NCBI GenBank assembly: GCA_951799405.1
Contig: OX637354.1
Location: forward strand, 248,001-312,000
Length of the DNA stretch: 64,000 nt
Direction of reading: 5' to 3'
Origin: Agapetus fuscipes
Lineage: Eukaryota; Arthropoda; Insecta; Trichoptera; Glossosomatidae
Numbering within the stretch: position 1 is the first letter of the stretch; every line of letters starts with the position of its first letter. Of this stretch, positions 10,003 to 21,897 are shown piece by piece. A program made the translations under genes and the position numbers. The notes beneath the pieces were generated by a model. The model saw only the letters and a program-made list of their open reading frames with translations. It had not been told where the DNA came from and did not search any database.

Positions 10003-10205
10003 CTTGGCTTATACCTGTAGGTTGATATGAGGCTCACCACCCATACTGTAAAAAATGGTTCACTTTGCTAATGTCAAAAGTTGCAGGGTGTAGGTTCATT
10101 TGAGACTTGGATATTAATTTGTAAGCGCGAACTAACATGTCCGTTAGTGGGCATGCACTTAATACGAATCTTAAATGTTAACGTATCTTTGCAACTTAGA
10201 TTATG
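10003..10205 (+). repeat. Repeat-C copy with internal deletion
   Basis: CCTTGGCTTATACCTGTAGG to TTTGCAACTTAGATTATGG. About 50 bp around the CCCCTGTTTCAGGG motif are missing. Confidence 0.75.
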
Positions 10206-10274
10206 GATAGATTATAGTGGCATACCTACAATAGTTCTAGTATCAATATTTCCTTCTTACTTAAACCTTTTTTA

Positions 10275-10430
10275 TTCAGCCTTCACAAGAAATGAGAACC
10301 TAATCTCTCAAGAGCGCAGCTGCAGCGGTTAGCGTATGACTGTTCCACTCAACGGTAAAAATTAATAGGTTCTACTCTCAAATGCGAGTCCTTCGGGGAC
10401 AAGGCAGCAAGAAATTGCACGTTTATTGTA
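10275..10430 (+). repeat. SINE-A 3' fragment, diverged
   Basis: TCAGCCTTCACAAGAAATGA, then a diverged middle and GTCCTTCGGGGACAAGGCAG, matching the SINE-A tail region. Confidence 0.65.
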
Positions 10431-10439
10431 TTTTAAACC

Positions 10440-10795
10440 AAAAATATAAGTGAAAAAACAGTCTTTTAATGCTTGAAATGTTTGTATTTTATTTTTTCAA
10501 AGTTCTGTTTTCCCTTAATCTGCACGCTTACCGCTTTGTTATCACTTATCACGCTCGGTAGCACGATTGCTCGTGATAAGATAACGGCGAGACATTTCAA
10601 TATGACCTAGCACCTGTAATTGCCCAAGCCATGACACTTGAACAGGCCATGACAGAAGCACACAGAACGTCAGAGTGGTTGGCCACCCTCACACTTATTC
10701 ATGCCGCACGAATATTCCATTAAAATATATTGATTTATTATCTTATCGCTTGCTAAGTAAATTTATAAAAAAATATGCAAGCTAAGGGTCCACTT
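10440..10795. other. no gene recognised
   Basis: No repeat or gene recognised. It contains a GC-richer stretch with a small inverted pair (TTATCACTTATCACG and CGTGATAAGATAAC near 10538-10585). Confidence 0.35.
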
Positions 10796-11033
10796 TAGAC
10801 CGGTCCGTAGTTCAGTGATAGCACTTGGGACTCTGAATGGAAGGTTGTGGGTTCGAATCCCGGCGGAGCACAGGAGATGTACGATTTGTATTTTTAAATT
10901 TGCTCTTCGCTGGGTTGAAGAATTCGTAAACCTTTACCAATGACCGGTCACCGGAGGTCCATCCAGCCTTACAGCAACTGGGTCTTTCTTGAGAATTGGC
11001 GCTTTGTAGCGACGACGACCAAGCTCGTTAAAA
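10796..11033 (+). repeat. SINE-B half of a SINE-B/SINE-A dimer
   Basis: Head GACCGGTCCGTAGTTCAGTG, B box GGTTCGAATCCC, full body to GACGACCAAGCTCG, then TTAAAAAAG leading straight into a SINE-A head. The usual SINE-B tail is replaced. Confidence 0.85.
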
Positions 11034-11295
11034 AAGACCGATAGCTCAATTGGTAGAATGCTTGCATTCCATGCCGAGAGCAAGGGTTCGATCTCAAGGT
11101 TTACTCAGTCTTCACAATAAATGAGAACCAGCCCTCCCGGGAGCTGGGAAACCCACACTTCAACTGAATGTGGTTGGTGTGAGGCCGGCCCCCTTACCCG
11201 TAAAAATAAATAGGTCCCGAATCGCCACATGCGACCCCTTCGCGGTTAACGCAGTCAAGAAGTTACACTTTATGTGTCGCTTAGTTGCGTTTTAA
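11034..11295 (+). repeat. SINE-A half of a SINE-B/SINE-A dimer
   Basis: GACCGATAGCTCAATTGGTA, then AGAGCAAGGGTTCGATCTCA, after which about 60 bp of the normal body is missing and the sequence resumes at TTTACTCAGTCTTCACAATA. The minus-strand dimer at 49375-49820 has the same deletion and junction. Confidence 0.85.
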
Positions 11296-11299
11296 GGTC

Positions 11300-11565
11300 C
11301 GGTATTTGCAACGTTAGCATAGCGACTTTATACTGAGTGAAAATAAAGCACTTATATCAATCGTGTGGGTAGTTTTTTTTATCAGTTTAAAGTCACGTAT
11401 GCTAACATTGAAAATACCACGCCTTAGTAATGATAACATGATTGTTCATCAAATAAGAAAAACGATCGCTTTTATAGAGTCTGCCTCAGCGGTCTCGACA
11501 TATTTTATCTCGACATAACGCTTTATAGTGGTCAGCCAAAGAAGCAATTCAACCGCGTTCAATCT
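11300..11565. other. no gene recognised
   Basis: Contains AACGTTAGCATAGCGAC, similar to sequence downstream of SINE-A material near 29535 and 63070, so it is probably part of another old repeat. Confidence 0.3.
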
Positions 11566-11569
11566 GTGT

Positions 11570-11985
11570 TGAATTCGGCAGCAAGACAAATATTCGGGAT
11601 ACCCAAATTCGCTCACATCACTCCGCTGTTTTAAAAAAACTACTTAGGCCTCATTTCCCGGATAGGGTGGTTTACCGTGTTTGTGTGATGGTAAGTATAT
11701 AAAGCCATCAATGGCTTGGCTCCACCTTATCTGACTGACATGATGTTGCCTGTTGAGATGGGTGTGAGGAGGCAGACACTCAGATCCGCGGGCGATGGAG
11801 CAGTCAATTTGATTCAGCCGCGCCGTCAGATTCGTACAAATTTCGGGGACCGCGCTTTCCGTGTTGCGGGCCCGGTGGAGAGGAACAGACTGCCACCCGG
11901 AGTGAAGAACTCCAATTCTGGGGGTATATTTCGCGGAGTACTCAAGATACAATTTTTTAGAAAGTCTTATCCATGATCGAAGAAG
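11570..11985 (+). pseudogene. LINE-J C-terminal remnant
   Basis: Frame fragments read FNRVQSVLNSAARQIFGIPK and AINGLAPPYLTDMMLPVE, then RQIRTNFGDRAFRVAGPVER and NRLPPGVKNSN. This is the conserved end of Jockey/CR1-type LINE ORF2 (AR.I......H....L, LNG.AP.YL, FG.R.F.VAGP..WN.LP). Stops and frameshifts break the first half. The large LTR element lies immediately downstream. Confidence 0.7.
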
Positions 11986-11997
11986 GTCCTTGAGGTG

Positions 11998-14933
11998 TGT
12001 AGAGTTCTCTCTTTTTCAACCAATAATTATATCGCTATGACTTGCGGCAGATCTTGGGGTGGAGGAAGGGAGATCTCAAGGGGAGGAGAGGGAAGAGATG
12101 CACCCCTGACGTTGCAAGGGATGGGGGAGTCTGATTTTGACTGGCGATCGATACAGATGTGTTTTTCGTTTTCTAAACACTAAAAATAATTAATTCATTT
12201 CCTAATTAGAATAAACTCGGGAGTTGGATCTTGCACGGCGATCGATACGGATGTGTTTTGATTCTCTAAACACTAAAAATAATTAATTTCATTTTCTAAT
12301 TTTTAATAAACTCGGGACTTCGATCTTGTACTGCGGTCGATACAGATGTGTTTTTCGTTTTCTTAACACAAAAAAATAATTAATTTCATTCCTCTAAATT
12401 CTAATAATAAGTTTTCAATTAAAGGAATATTAATCAGAACATTTTAAAAACGTATCTTTGAACTTCAAACTTAAATAATAACTTTTATAAATATTAAGCG
12501 CGGAAATTCTATTGATTTAATTTGGCATTATTATTGTGAAGTGAAAAGTGCAGTGGCTATATTTTTTATTGGGATCCGGCCTTTCACTATTTAAAATTAA
12601 AACTAACTATTTACGTATAATACAGAGTTGTTCCTGAGCTGTTTTCCTGGGCTGAGTTTTCTTTGATTATACTAACAGATTAACTAAAAATCTACTAAAC
12701 TAAAACCAAATTTCATTGAACATATTACTTTATTTCATTTTTATGTTGGTGTTCTCTTTCAGAGATTCTTATCGCTGTGTACTTGGTTATAATATATTTA
12801 CTTTCAGGGATTCATTGACTTACCTGTGCGGGGGAAAGATTTTCCTGCTTATTTTCTTATCGATGCATAATTGTTAATTATAGGTTTATTTCAGAGATTC
12901 ACCTACTTAACTAAGCGGAGGGAGGTTTTCTTCTTATTTTCAACAAAGTAATTATCTACTGTCGCTGTCAATTATGTACTAACGCTACACACACACACCA
13001 CTATTGACATTTTGAATTAAATCAGATTCTCTCTCTTGCTGGAATTCTGCAATGTTATATTGAATTAAGAAATGTTTGGTTCGCTTGCATTCGAGATATA
13101 CTGATTCCTGAAGTCAGCCGTTCCCAATGTCGTTTCCTTACCGAATGGTCCTTCCTGAAATTTCCCTTGTTGTGGAAAACGGTTGAACGAGTTTGTCCGG
13201 TGGGTAGTGTATCGCATAGGTTTGCAAGATGATGGGACCTATTGTTTTAGTTTATAAATGTGGGTTTGGTGTTGAACGTTCCACAGTCACGGGAAGACCC
13301 TAGTTTCAGGAAAATTCCTGAAAAACTATAACATTCAATGCAGAATTACCTAATCACTCTTACACATTACGGAATGCTGCTCTCCTTGAGGTGGTGAGAA
13401 TGAAAGAATGATTATGAAGGATTTGCATGTTGCATGAATTACCTATAAGTAAGGCCTGAAAGTAATCCATCTGAAGGTGAAAATGTATTCCAAACACACC
13501 ATTACACATCCATCACACTAGGGGTTGGCCAAGCTAATAAAATACAAATTTCATAAATAAATTATAAACAAACAACTCTGCAGTATGTGCTGAAGCCGAA
13601 ATGCCTGCAATCTCATATCGAGACACACAAAGAATAACGCAGATGTACTTAATGCAGTTGAATTTGAAAACCGCTGAGTGACCTTGGTCATTATATGTTC
13701 CTGATCACAACAAAGTTCCTGAAAATTGGCAGCCGGCCTCTGGCCAAATACAACTGGATATGTTCCCGACCTCTGGTCGCAACGAGAGTTCCTGAAATGA
13801 TCTGGGCTCACTCAGCTGGATTAGTGTTCCATGATCTCTGATCATATATACTTGGAGTTTGCTTGGAGCCAACATTATTGCAGTAACTTGTAGCTGAACA
13901 CACACAATCCAGACTAACCTTCCTGTCCCGAGGTTTTTTGCAGCAAAAGATTACCATACGGAGAAGTTGGGTAGGGTACAAGGGGAATTGGAGGAGGTAC
14001 CCAAAAGGCCGTTGGGGCCATTTGCCATGATTAATTAGAGTCACTTAATCGACGAGGGTGTCGAAATCTTAGATTCACGCCGCGTGTATCCGAATCCTTT
14101 CCTTGAAATAACTAATAAAGGTCCATTTTGCAGTGCCTTTCAGATGACCGGTGGTCATAGAAAGATGCTGTAAAAGCCATGGACCTATTAACTTACAGGT
14201 GGACGCGCAAAGGTAAGAATTACAACAAAGAAGAGATCGCCTTGCATGTAATTACTTTCACTAACAAACTAAAACCTAACTGCCTTTCATCTCGCAATTT
14301 TTATGTCATTTATGTTTTTATCTGAAAATAATTTCGACTACCTTATATTCCAATTAATTAAACTCGCACACATTAAGACCGTTCCGTAATTAATAACGCT
14401 TAAATCTCGTCGCCTTAAAAATAATTGTAGTTCATACTACCTCATCTTTGATCGCGTAAACGCAAAATCAATACTCGTTATAATCTTATAAAAGGTAGAA
14501 ATGTATGAGGGGTACACCTCCCAAAAAGTACTTGGGTTTGCCACTAAAGTAGATTTTGAAACGATAAAACAAAAAAATTACACAACGTTTCGTTTCATAA
14601 TCTTCCACACGACGAGGAGTCCTAACCTTAGCTAGACGATCACATAATAATTGGCCAAAAATAATTACTACCTCGGTAGGGGTAGATTGCTCTTCCAGCA
14701 ACTGAAACTGAAGAGTGGAAAAGAATCGAAGCAGCCTAGTGCTATTCCTTCAAAGAAGGTTTGTTGCACTTGAATCCTGGTGACTCCAGGGTATTCTCCT
14801 GCACATTCGATCGCTCCACTAGTAACTTCGGAGGAAAATCCCTCTGTTCGCGCTTTCTCTTTCGCGCTCTCTCTCTTGCGACTCTTCGTCTGTTCCTCCG
14901 TCCCCTTCTTCGCCAGGGGGGGGGAACTTTACA
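11998..14933 (+). repeat. left LTR, 2936 bp
   Basis: Identical by eye to the right LTR over its first 2.8 kb (constant offset 5210). The last ~100 bp before CCGTCCCCTTCTTCGCCAGG differ strongly. It contains a 95-bp triplicate near the 5' end. Small open frames (78 codons or fewer on the minus strand) have no motifs. Confidence 0.88.
12125..12420 (+). repeat. 95-bp tandem triplicate inside the left LTR
   Basis: GCGATCGATACAGATGTG recurs at 12144, 12238 and 12333 with small changes, each followed by CTAAACACTAAAAATAATTA. Repeated enhancer-like units are common in LTR U3 regions; the role here is inferred only. The same triplicate lies at 17335-17630. Confidence 0.8.
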
Positions 14934-16502
14934 ATTGTTGCCAAGTGAACCAGGATGGGAGGTCATACAAGTATCTCTCATACATTTATTGCGTTTAATA
15001 ATTTGTGTAAATTTTAAAATCAGTAATTTTTTGTTAAAGAATAAAGAAACTTTAACTCAAGTAACTTACGTAAACTAGAAGTAAACATACCGCCGGATAA
15101 TAATAAAGCAATGTTTAGTCCGCTTAATACACTTTCAAATAAAATAAAAATAAACGTTGAAGTAATATCACGGGCGTCGTCTTTGTTACCTTACACATGT
15201 TTTACGTGCCTCTTGCTTTCTAATGCTATTTTATATTTCACCCTATATTAGGACTTGAAATGAAGTTTTCCTCTTTCCGATTTAATTTTATTTTGAACAT
15301 TTGAATTTTCTACATCTTGTGATGAGATGATAAATTGTTATTATGTGAAACAGGTTATTGCACTTTGCGCAATATTAAACCTTTGTGAGATATCATATTA
15401 TGTGTATTGTGAGGTAAATTCACTTTGCCTTAAATTTTAGACTCACTAAGCTCTTGAGGTGTGGAAACACACTAAAACAGAGCTTAACACTTAAGTTTAT
15501 TAAAATAAGGGTATGTAATTTTGGGGTGGTAGCGGCTCTTTAGATGGGTGGCAAAACTAAGCAATGTATCTCTGGAATTGACAATTTCAGTGTCAAGACA
15601 GCAAATTTATTGCTTCATCTAAAATTTGATTATTTGCATGGTATAATTGCCTTTCTTTGGACACGAAGTGATGTCATTGTTGCTAAGATTTTATGCAAAC
15701 AAAAAAATGGAAGGGAACTGAGCCTCTCAAGTCGGAACATGTGTGGAGTGATTGGGGTGGAAATAATCTAAAAAGTCGTAAATTTTGGTTTGTTATTTTA
15801 ACTATCGTGGGACGTGATAAAAATTTAGTTCACTCAAACGACAAAAAAAATTAAAAGGGATTTAAATTATGGATTTTGAGCGCGTGAAGTGGTCTTTTTT
15901 TTCGGAACCAATAACTCTGAGGAACGTTAATCTTTCAATTTATTTTTCAAGAAATAAAATTTTATGGTCGTGAAAGAAATAACGCTTAAAACAAGGGTGG
16001 GATTTTTTTTTACACAGGACCCTTGATCTGTTCGTTTCCAGGAAATTTGGAGCGGCCCTGAATATTAATGTGTTATTTTTTTAGTTTTATGGGTCCATGT
16101 CGTGTTGGCCATAATATTATTTTATGCCGTGTCGATCGATGGGGATCACTTGGGTTGCATAATATCATTCTGCCTTACGGGGGAGCCGGGTTTTAGTATT
16201 GTAATTTTTTTAAGACACTTAATATTTTATATATTAAAATGTTATCTCAATTAAGTTTCAAATGAGCATTTATTTTCCTGGAATGGTGTTTTCCATTTCG
16301 ATAATCTGCTATTTGGGTTAACTATTTTATCTGTTTAAAGTAACAGTTGTGCTAAAGTTTTGGGGGAATATATCGCCTCATTACGGTTGAATAGCGTTTG
16401 TTTGACGTACATTTAAATTTAATATTAAATAAAACGCTAGGTACCTTGAATGGTTATACAAAACTAAAACTAGTGTGAATCCTAGTTAAGGTATATACTT
16501 GA

Positions 16503-16742
16503 CATTGTTCCTTGACTTGTGGACCGGTATGAGGCTGACCACCCGTACGGTCGAGGTTGTTTTACTTTGCTGATGTCACTTATGTTTCGGGGAGTGGCGG
16601 TAAAAGTTTCTTTTAACATTTGGGGTTTGATTTGTTGATGCACACACGAAGTGTGATGGCCTGGGCTAACGTGCGTCTGATTGTGGGCGTGCATTAATTT
16701 CGAATCTTCGGTATTGGTACATCTTTGCAACTTGCATTGTAA
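16503..16742 (+). repeat. old Repeat-C copy inside the LTR element
   Basis: TTGTTCCTTGACTTGTGGAC to ATCTTTGCAACTTGCATTG. Much more diverged than other copies in the window, so Repeat-C activity spans a long time. Confidence 0.75.
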
Positions 16743-17198
16743 AGATAGTTGAGTGTCAGGTACATTAAATTTGGGACAATTGGTTATTGTTTAGTTTTAG
16801 TTACCTACTTGCCTGCGTTGTTGTATGGCAGAACTGAAATTTTGGTTTCGAATGCGTTTTCAATGATTTACGCACGAACATGGTTTAATTGAAAATCTTG
16901 GATCCCTGTGTAAGGCATATTCACTAAATAGTCCAAGTGTTTTTTTAATTCTTTGGGTTGAGAGATGAAGCATGACTTAAAGTGGGCCGTGATTGGGGGT
17001 GGAAACGAAAGGACACATGTGTTACACACATGCGTTATGCGACACCTTATCGGGATTGAGCGCGTATAATTTGAAAAAAAGGGGCTTGGGGAGAGGAAAA
17101 AAAGATATATGTCGACTTGAACCTGTTGGTTGAACAGTGAACGAGAACCTTGGGAAAAATTTCTCAAAATAACAAGATTGCCATTTTTCTAAATTTTT

Positions 17199-17206
17199 GG
17201 GGGAAA
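17199..17206 (+). promoter_or_regulatory. polypurine tract
   Basis: GGGGGAAA ends one base before the TG that starts the right LTR, the position expected for the plus-strand primer of an LTR element. Confidence 0.55.
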
Positions 17207-17207
17207 T

Positions 17208-20136
17208 TGTAGAGTTCTCTCTTTTTCAACCAATAATTATATCGCTATGACTTGCGGCAGATCTTGGGGTGGAGGAAGGGAGATCTCAAGGGGAGGAGAG
17301 GGAAGAGATGCACCCCTGACGTTGCAAGGGATGGGGGAGTCTGATTTTGACTGGCGATCGATACAGATGTGTTTTTCGTTTTCTAAACACTAAAAATAAT
17401 TAATTCATTTCCTAATTAGAATAAACTCGGGAGTTGGATCTTGCACGGCGATCGATACGGATGTGTTTTGATTCTCTAAACACTAAAAATAATTAATTTC
17501 ATTTTCTAATTTTTAATAAACTCGGGACTTCGATCTTGTACTGCGGTCGATACAGATGTGTTTTTCGTTTTCTTAACACAAAAAAATAATTAATTTCATT
17601 CCTCTAAATTCTAATAATAAGTTTTCAATTAAAGGAATATTAATCAGAACATTTTAAAAACGTATCTTTGAACTTCAAACTTAAATAATAACTTTTATAA
17701 ATATTAAGCGCGGAAATTCTATTGATTTAATTTGGCATTATTATTGTGAAGTGAAAAGTGCAGTGGCTATATTTTTTATTGGGATCCGGCCTTTCACTAT
17801 TTAAAATTAAAACTAACTATTTACGTATAATACAGAGTTGTTCCTGAGCTGTTTTCCTGGGCTGAGTTTTCTTTGATTATACTAACAGATTAACTAAAAA
17901 TCTACTAAACTAAAACCAAATTTCATTGAACATATTACTTTATTTCATTTTTATGTTGGTGTTCTCTTTCAGAGATTCTTATCGCTGTGTACTTGGTTAT
18001 AATATATTTACTTTCAGGGATTCATTGACTTACCTGTGCGGGGGAAAGATTTTCCTGCTTATTTTCTTATCGATGCATAATTGTTAATTATAGGTTTATT
18101 TCAGAGATTCACCTACTTAACTAAGCGGAGGGAGGTTTTCTTCTTATTTTCAACAAAGTAATTATCTACTGTCGCTGTCAATTATGTACTAACGCTACAC
18201 ACACACACCACTATTGACATTTTGAATTAAATCAGATTCTCTCTCTTGCTGGAATTCTGCAATGTTATATTGAATTAAGAAATGTTTGGTTCGCTTGCAT
18301 TCGAGATATACTGATTCCTGAAGTCAGCCGTTCCCAATGTCGTTTCCTTACCGAATGGTCCTTCCTGAAATTTCCCTTGTTGTGGAAAACGGTTGAACGA
18401 GTTTGTCCGGTGGGTAGTGTATCGCATAGGTTTGCAAGATGATGGGACCTATTGTTTTAGTTTATAAATGTGGGTTTGGTGTTGAACGTTCCACAGTCAC
18501 GGGAAGACCCTAGTTTCAGGAAAATTCCTGAAAAACTATAACATTCAATGCAGAATTACCTAATCACTCTTACACATTACGGAATGCTGCTCTCCTTGAG
18601 GTGGTGAGAATGAAAGAATGATTATGAAGGATTTGCATGTTGCATGAATTACCTATAAGTAAGGCCTGAAAGTAATCCATCTGAAGGTGAAAATGTATTC
18701 CAAACACACCATTACACATCCATCACACTAGGGGTTGGCCAAGCTAATAAAATACAAATTTCATAAATAAATTATAAACAAACAACTCTGCAGTATGTGC
18801 TGAAGCCGAAATGCCTGCAATCTCATATCGAGACACACAAAGAATAACGCAGATGTACTTAATGCAGTTGAATTTGAAAACCGCTGAGTGACCTTGGTCA
18901 TTATATGTTCCTGATCACAACAAAGTTCCTGAAAATTGGCAGCCGGCCTCTGGCCAAATACAACTGGATATGTTCCCGACCTCTGGTCGCAACGAGAGTT
19001 CCTGAAATGATCTGGGCTCACTCAGCTGGATTAGTGTTCCATGATCTCTGATCATATATACTTGGAGTTTGCTTGGAGCCAACATTATTGCAGTAACTTG
19101 TAGCTGAACACACACAATCCAGACTAACCTTCCTGTCCCGAGGTTTTTTGCAGCAAAAGATTACCATACGGAGAAGTTGGGTAGGGTACAAGGGGAATTG
19201 GAGGAGGTACCCAAAAGGCCGTTGGGGCCATTTGCCATGATTAATTAGAGTCACTTAATCGACGAGGGTGTCGAAATCTTAGATTCACGCCGCGTGTATC
19301 CGAATCCTTTCCTTGAAATAACTAATAAAGGTCCATTTTGCAGTGCCTTTCAGATGACCGGTGGTCATAGAAAGATGCTGTAAAAGCCATGGACCTATTA
19401 ACTTACAGGTGGACGCGCAAAGGTAAGAATTACAACAAAGAAGAGATCGCCTTGCATGTAATTACTTTCACTAACAAACTAAAACCTAACTGCCTTTCAT
19501 CTCGCAATTTTTATGTCATTTATGTTTTTATCTGAAAATAATTTCGACTACCTTATATTCCAATTAATTAAACTCGCACACATTAAGACCGTTCCGTAAT
19601 TAATAACGCTTAAATCTCGTCGCCTTAAAAATAATTGTAGTTCATACTACCTCATCTTTGATCGCGTAAACGCAAAATCAATACTCGTTATAATCTTATA
19701 AAAGGTAGAAATGTATGAGGGGTACACCTCCCAAAAAGTACTTGGGTTTGCCACTAAAGTAGATTTTGAAACGATAAAACAAAAAAATTACACAACGTTT
19801 CGTTTCATAATCTTCCACACGACGAGGAGTCCTAACCTTAGCTAGACGATCACATAATAATTGGCCAAAAATAATTACTACCTCGGTAGGGGTAGATTGC
19901 TCTTCCAGCAACTGAAACTGAAGAGTGGAAAAGAATCGAAGCAGCCTAGTGCTATTCCTTCAAAGAAGGTTTGTTGCACTTGAATCCTGGTGACTCCAGG
20001 GTATTCTCCTGCACATTCGATCGCTCCATTTCTAACTTAGGAGGGAAAATCCCTCCTTTCGTGCCTTTCTCTTCTCTCTTCGAGTCTCCTCTTCGTTCCT
20101 CCGTCCCCTTCTTCGCCAGGGGGGGGGAACATTACA
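17208..20136 (+). repeat. right LTR, 2929 bp
   Basis: Copy of 11998-14933. The U5-side end (about 20028-20120) differs from the left LTR by many substitutions and indels although the rest is identical by eye. Confidence 0.88.
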
Positions 20137-20175
20137 GGTGTGACACACAAAAACGGCGCTCTCTTATCATTTGTA
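20137..20175 (+). repeat. SINE-B remnant at the right edge of the insertion
   Basis: GGTGTGACACACAAAAACGG continues the SINE-B tail interrupted by the LTR element. Confidence 0.65.
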
Positions 20176-20179
20176 ATTT

Positions 20180-21010
20180 AAAATAAATAAGCCTGTTATA
20201 ATAATAATAATCTTTCGATCATATAAGTACTAGTAGATAGAAAGCTATAAAACATTATGATAACAAGGGGTTCTCAGATAAAAAAAATAATGCACCTTTT
20301 TCCTTACTTTCAACGAGAGAAAACACTACAAAAGTGTGAAAATCCTGTAGTTTAGAAGTTTTTCATGAGCACTTCTTTGTTATTAGTTCATTTACTATGA
20401 GAAATTACTCCCAATAAAATGTTAAATCCATTATTACTCAAATCAATGAATCAGCACTTCTTCAGTTTTACCCTTAAGGTGGCGATAGAATTTCCTCGCA
20501 TCTTTTAATCACTATTTTGCATAAATTGACACACCACAAATGCCACACACCTTACTACCATGCCTTATTCACATGCAATCTCCAACAAAGCAAGCGAGCA
20601 AACATAGTGTTTTTATTTGCACTAGTTGATATGCTCAGTTATCGGCCTGTCGACAGTTCACCGCCTGCGCGTGTGGCTGTGCCCGTGACGCTACACGTCG
20701 TTACCGCTGCAGGTGTGTACCACCAACTCTTGCACTGTGTCGCACACAAGCCGACATTCTACACGATAAGCATAAGTAGGTCACTGCTTATCAGGAGAGA
20801 CGGTTAGGCCCGTGTTTTCATACCAAAACAACAAAAGACTGCCTTGGAACAAACGTTTCGATGACTAAATTAGAGGTGTACCACAGGGATCCTTACTTTC
20901 CCAGTCTTCATTCAATATATTCATGATATGATAAAACCATATAAAACAGTCAGACAGATCTATGTTTTCATTTAAAAAATACACAATAAATACAATTGAA
21001 AGATAAAACA
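20180..21010. other. no gene recognised
   Basis: Mostly AT-rich. The 20620-20810 stretch is GC-richer and gives a 96-codon plus-strand frame (20517-20807) without recognisable domain. Confidence 0.35.
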
Positions 21011-21016
21011 AAAAGT

Positions 21017-21275
21017 GTGGTCGGTAGTTCAGTTGGTAGAGTGTATGCATTCTACGCCAAAAGCTCAGATTCGAATCCCACCGAGGGTGTCAGAAATAAT
21101 TCCGTTTTAGTGTTTATTTTAAACCCGAAATAAAATAACTGCAAAATTTCTTCAGCCTTCAAAATAAATGAGTATCAGCTCCCTTGGGAAGCCCCCTCTT
21201 CAACTAAAGTGATTGGCATAAGGCCGCCTTCTTTATCTGTAAAAATAAATAGGTTCCACTCGGTCAGAATGTAAA
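21017..21275 (+). repeat. SINE-A, nearly complete
   Basis: GGTCGGTAGTTCAGTTGGTA, CAGATTCGAATCCCACCGAG and the body to TAAAAATAAATAGGTTCCAC. Moderately diverged. Confidence 0.82.
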
Positions 21276-21284
21276 TACTATAAT

Positions 21285-21620
21285 TTTATTGAAAACTGTA
21301 AAAAGGCCGAATCGTCTGAGTTTTCCTTATCAACCTGCGCTGGTTTTCCACTGAAACAATTATTGTACACAAGGCATTGATAGCGCTGGTACTTATGTAG
21401 GGTACCCACTCATTAATATTATCAACAGGTATTTAGCTTACCTGCGATAGCGTCTCACTGAATAACCACACACTGCGGAATTAAGGAAAACGAAGGAAAT
21501 GTGACGCGAGCTGCAGCTGTGAAGAAATTACTTGGGCAACATCACTCGGGAAAGCGATCACCTCGGCGATTGTGACATTCGGAAAGCATTCTCCTTCATA
21601 GCGTCCTTACTATTCGCTCC
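21285..21620. other. no gene recognised
   Basis: Unique-looking sequence without motif. Confidence 0.3.
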
Positions 21621-21623
21621 CCC

Positions 21624-21843
21624 AGTTCTTGTTTGCCGTATTGACCAATTCTGTCAAATATGACTTTATAATGCAGCTACACAATCTGAGCTAAGAAAAA
21701 GCGTAAAATTCGATAATGTGAGAGTTGTTTTAAATATTTTTGAAATCAATTTCCTGTTTTCATAAGACACACTGGTCCAGTACACACATGCAAACATTGC
21801 TCATGTCAAATTAGCTTAATGGTCTATACGGCAAACAAGAACT
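21624..21843. mobile_element. MITE-like element, 24-bp terminal inverted repeats
   Basis: AGTTCTTGTTTGCCGTATTG at 21624 and its complement ending 21843 match at 23 of 24 bases. The interior is shared (inverted) with 23405-23640 and 58330-58560, including ATGTGTCTTATGAAAACTGG-type sequence and AGCTCAGATTGTGTA. There is no coding capacity. Confidence 0.65.
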
Positions 21844-21897
21844 AAGGCAGCGCATTGACTGATAGCATAGAGGAGCTATTTCCTAAAACACTACAAA

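Larger units (their letters stand above)
14934..17207 (+). mobile_element. non-coding internal region of the large LTR element
   Basis: Directly after the left LTR is ATTGTTGCCAAGTGAACC, a possible but unmatched primer-binding site. There is no long open frame; 15544-15771 is a motif-free 75-codon frame. A SINE-B-like piece (GCTCTTGAGGTGTGG) sits at about 15450 and a diverged Repeat-C at 16503-16742, so the body is itself built from other repeats. Confidence 0.7.
11994..20140. mobile_element. large non-coding LTR element (LARD-like) with target duplication
   Basis: Two direct repeats of 2936 and 2929 bp (11998-14933 and 17208-20136), starting TGTAGAG and ending TTACA, enclose 2.27 kb. GGTG flanks the element on both sides (11994-11997 and 20137-20140). 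The flanks rejoin as a SINE-B tail (GAGGTGTGACACACAAAAAC), giving an independent view of the empty site. No gag, protease, reverse transcriptase or integrase motif is seen in any frame, so it must have moved with proteins from another element. The strand cannot be fixed from coding content; a purine tract before the right repeat suggests plus. Confidence 0.88.

Noticed and set aside
11050..11100. tRNA gene
   Set aside because: A- and B-box-like words are present but the acceptor stem does not close and the sequence continues into a SINE body. The same applies to every tRNA-like head in the window.
14742..15078. Frames at the left LTR end
   Set aside because: They lie in the variable U5 segment on both strands and have no homology to known proteins.
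20517..20807. 96-codon frame
   Set aside because: No motif and no splice context; composition alone keeps it open.
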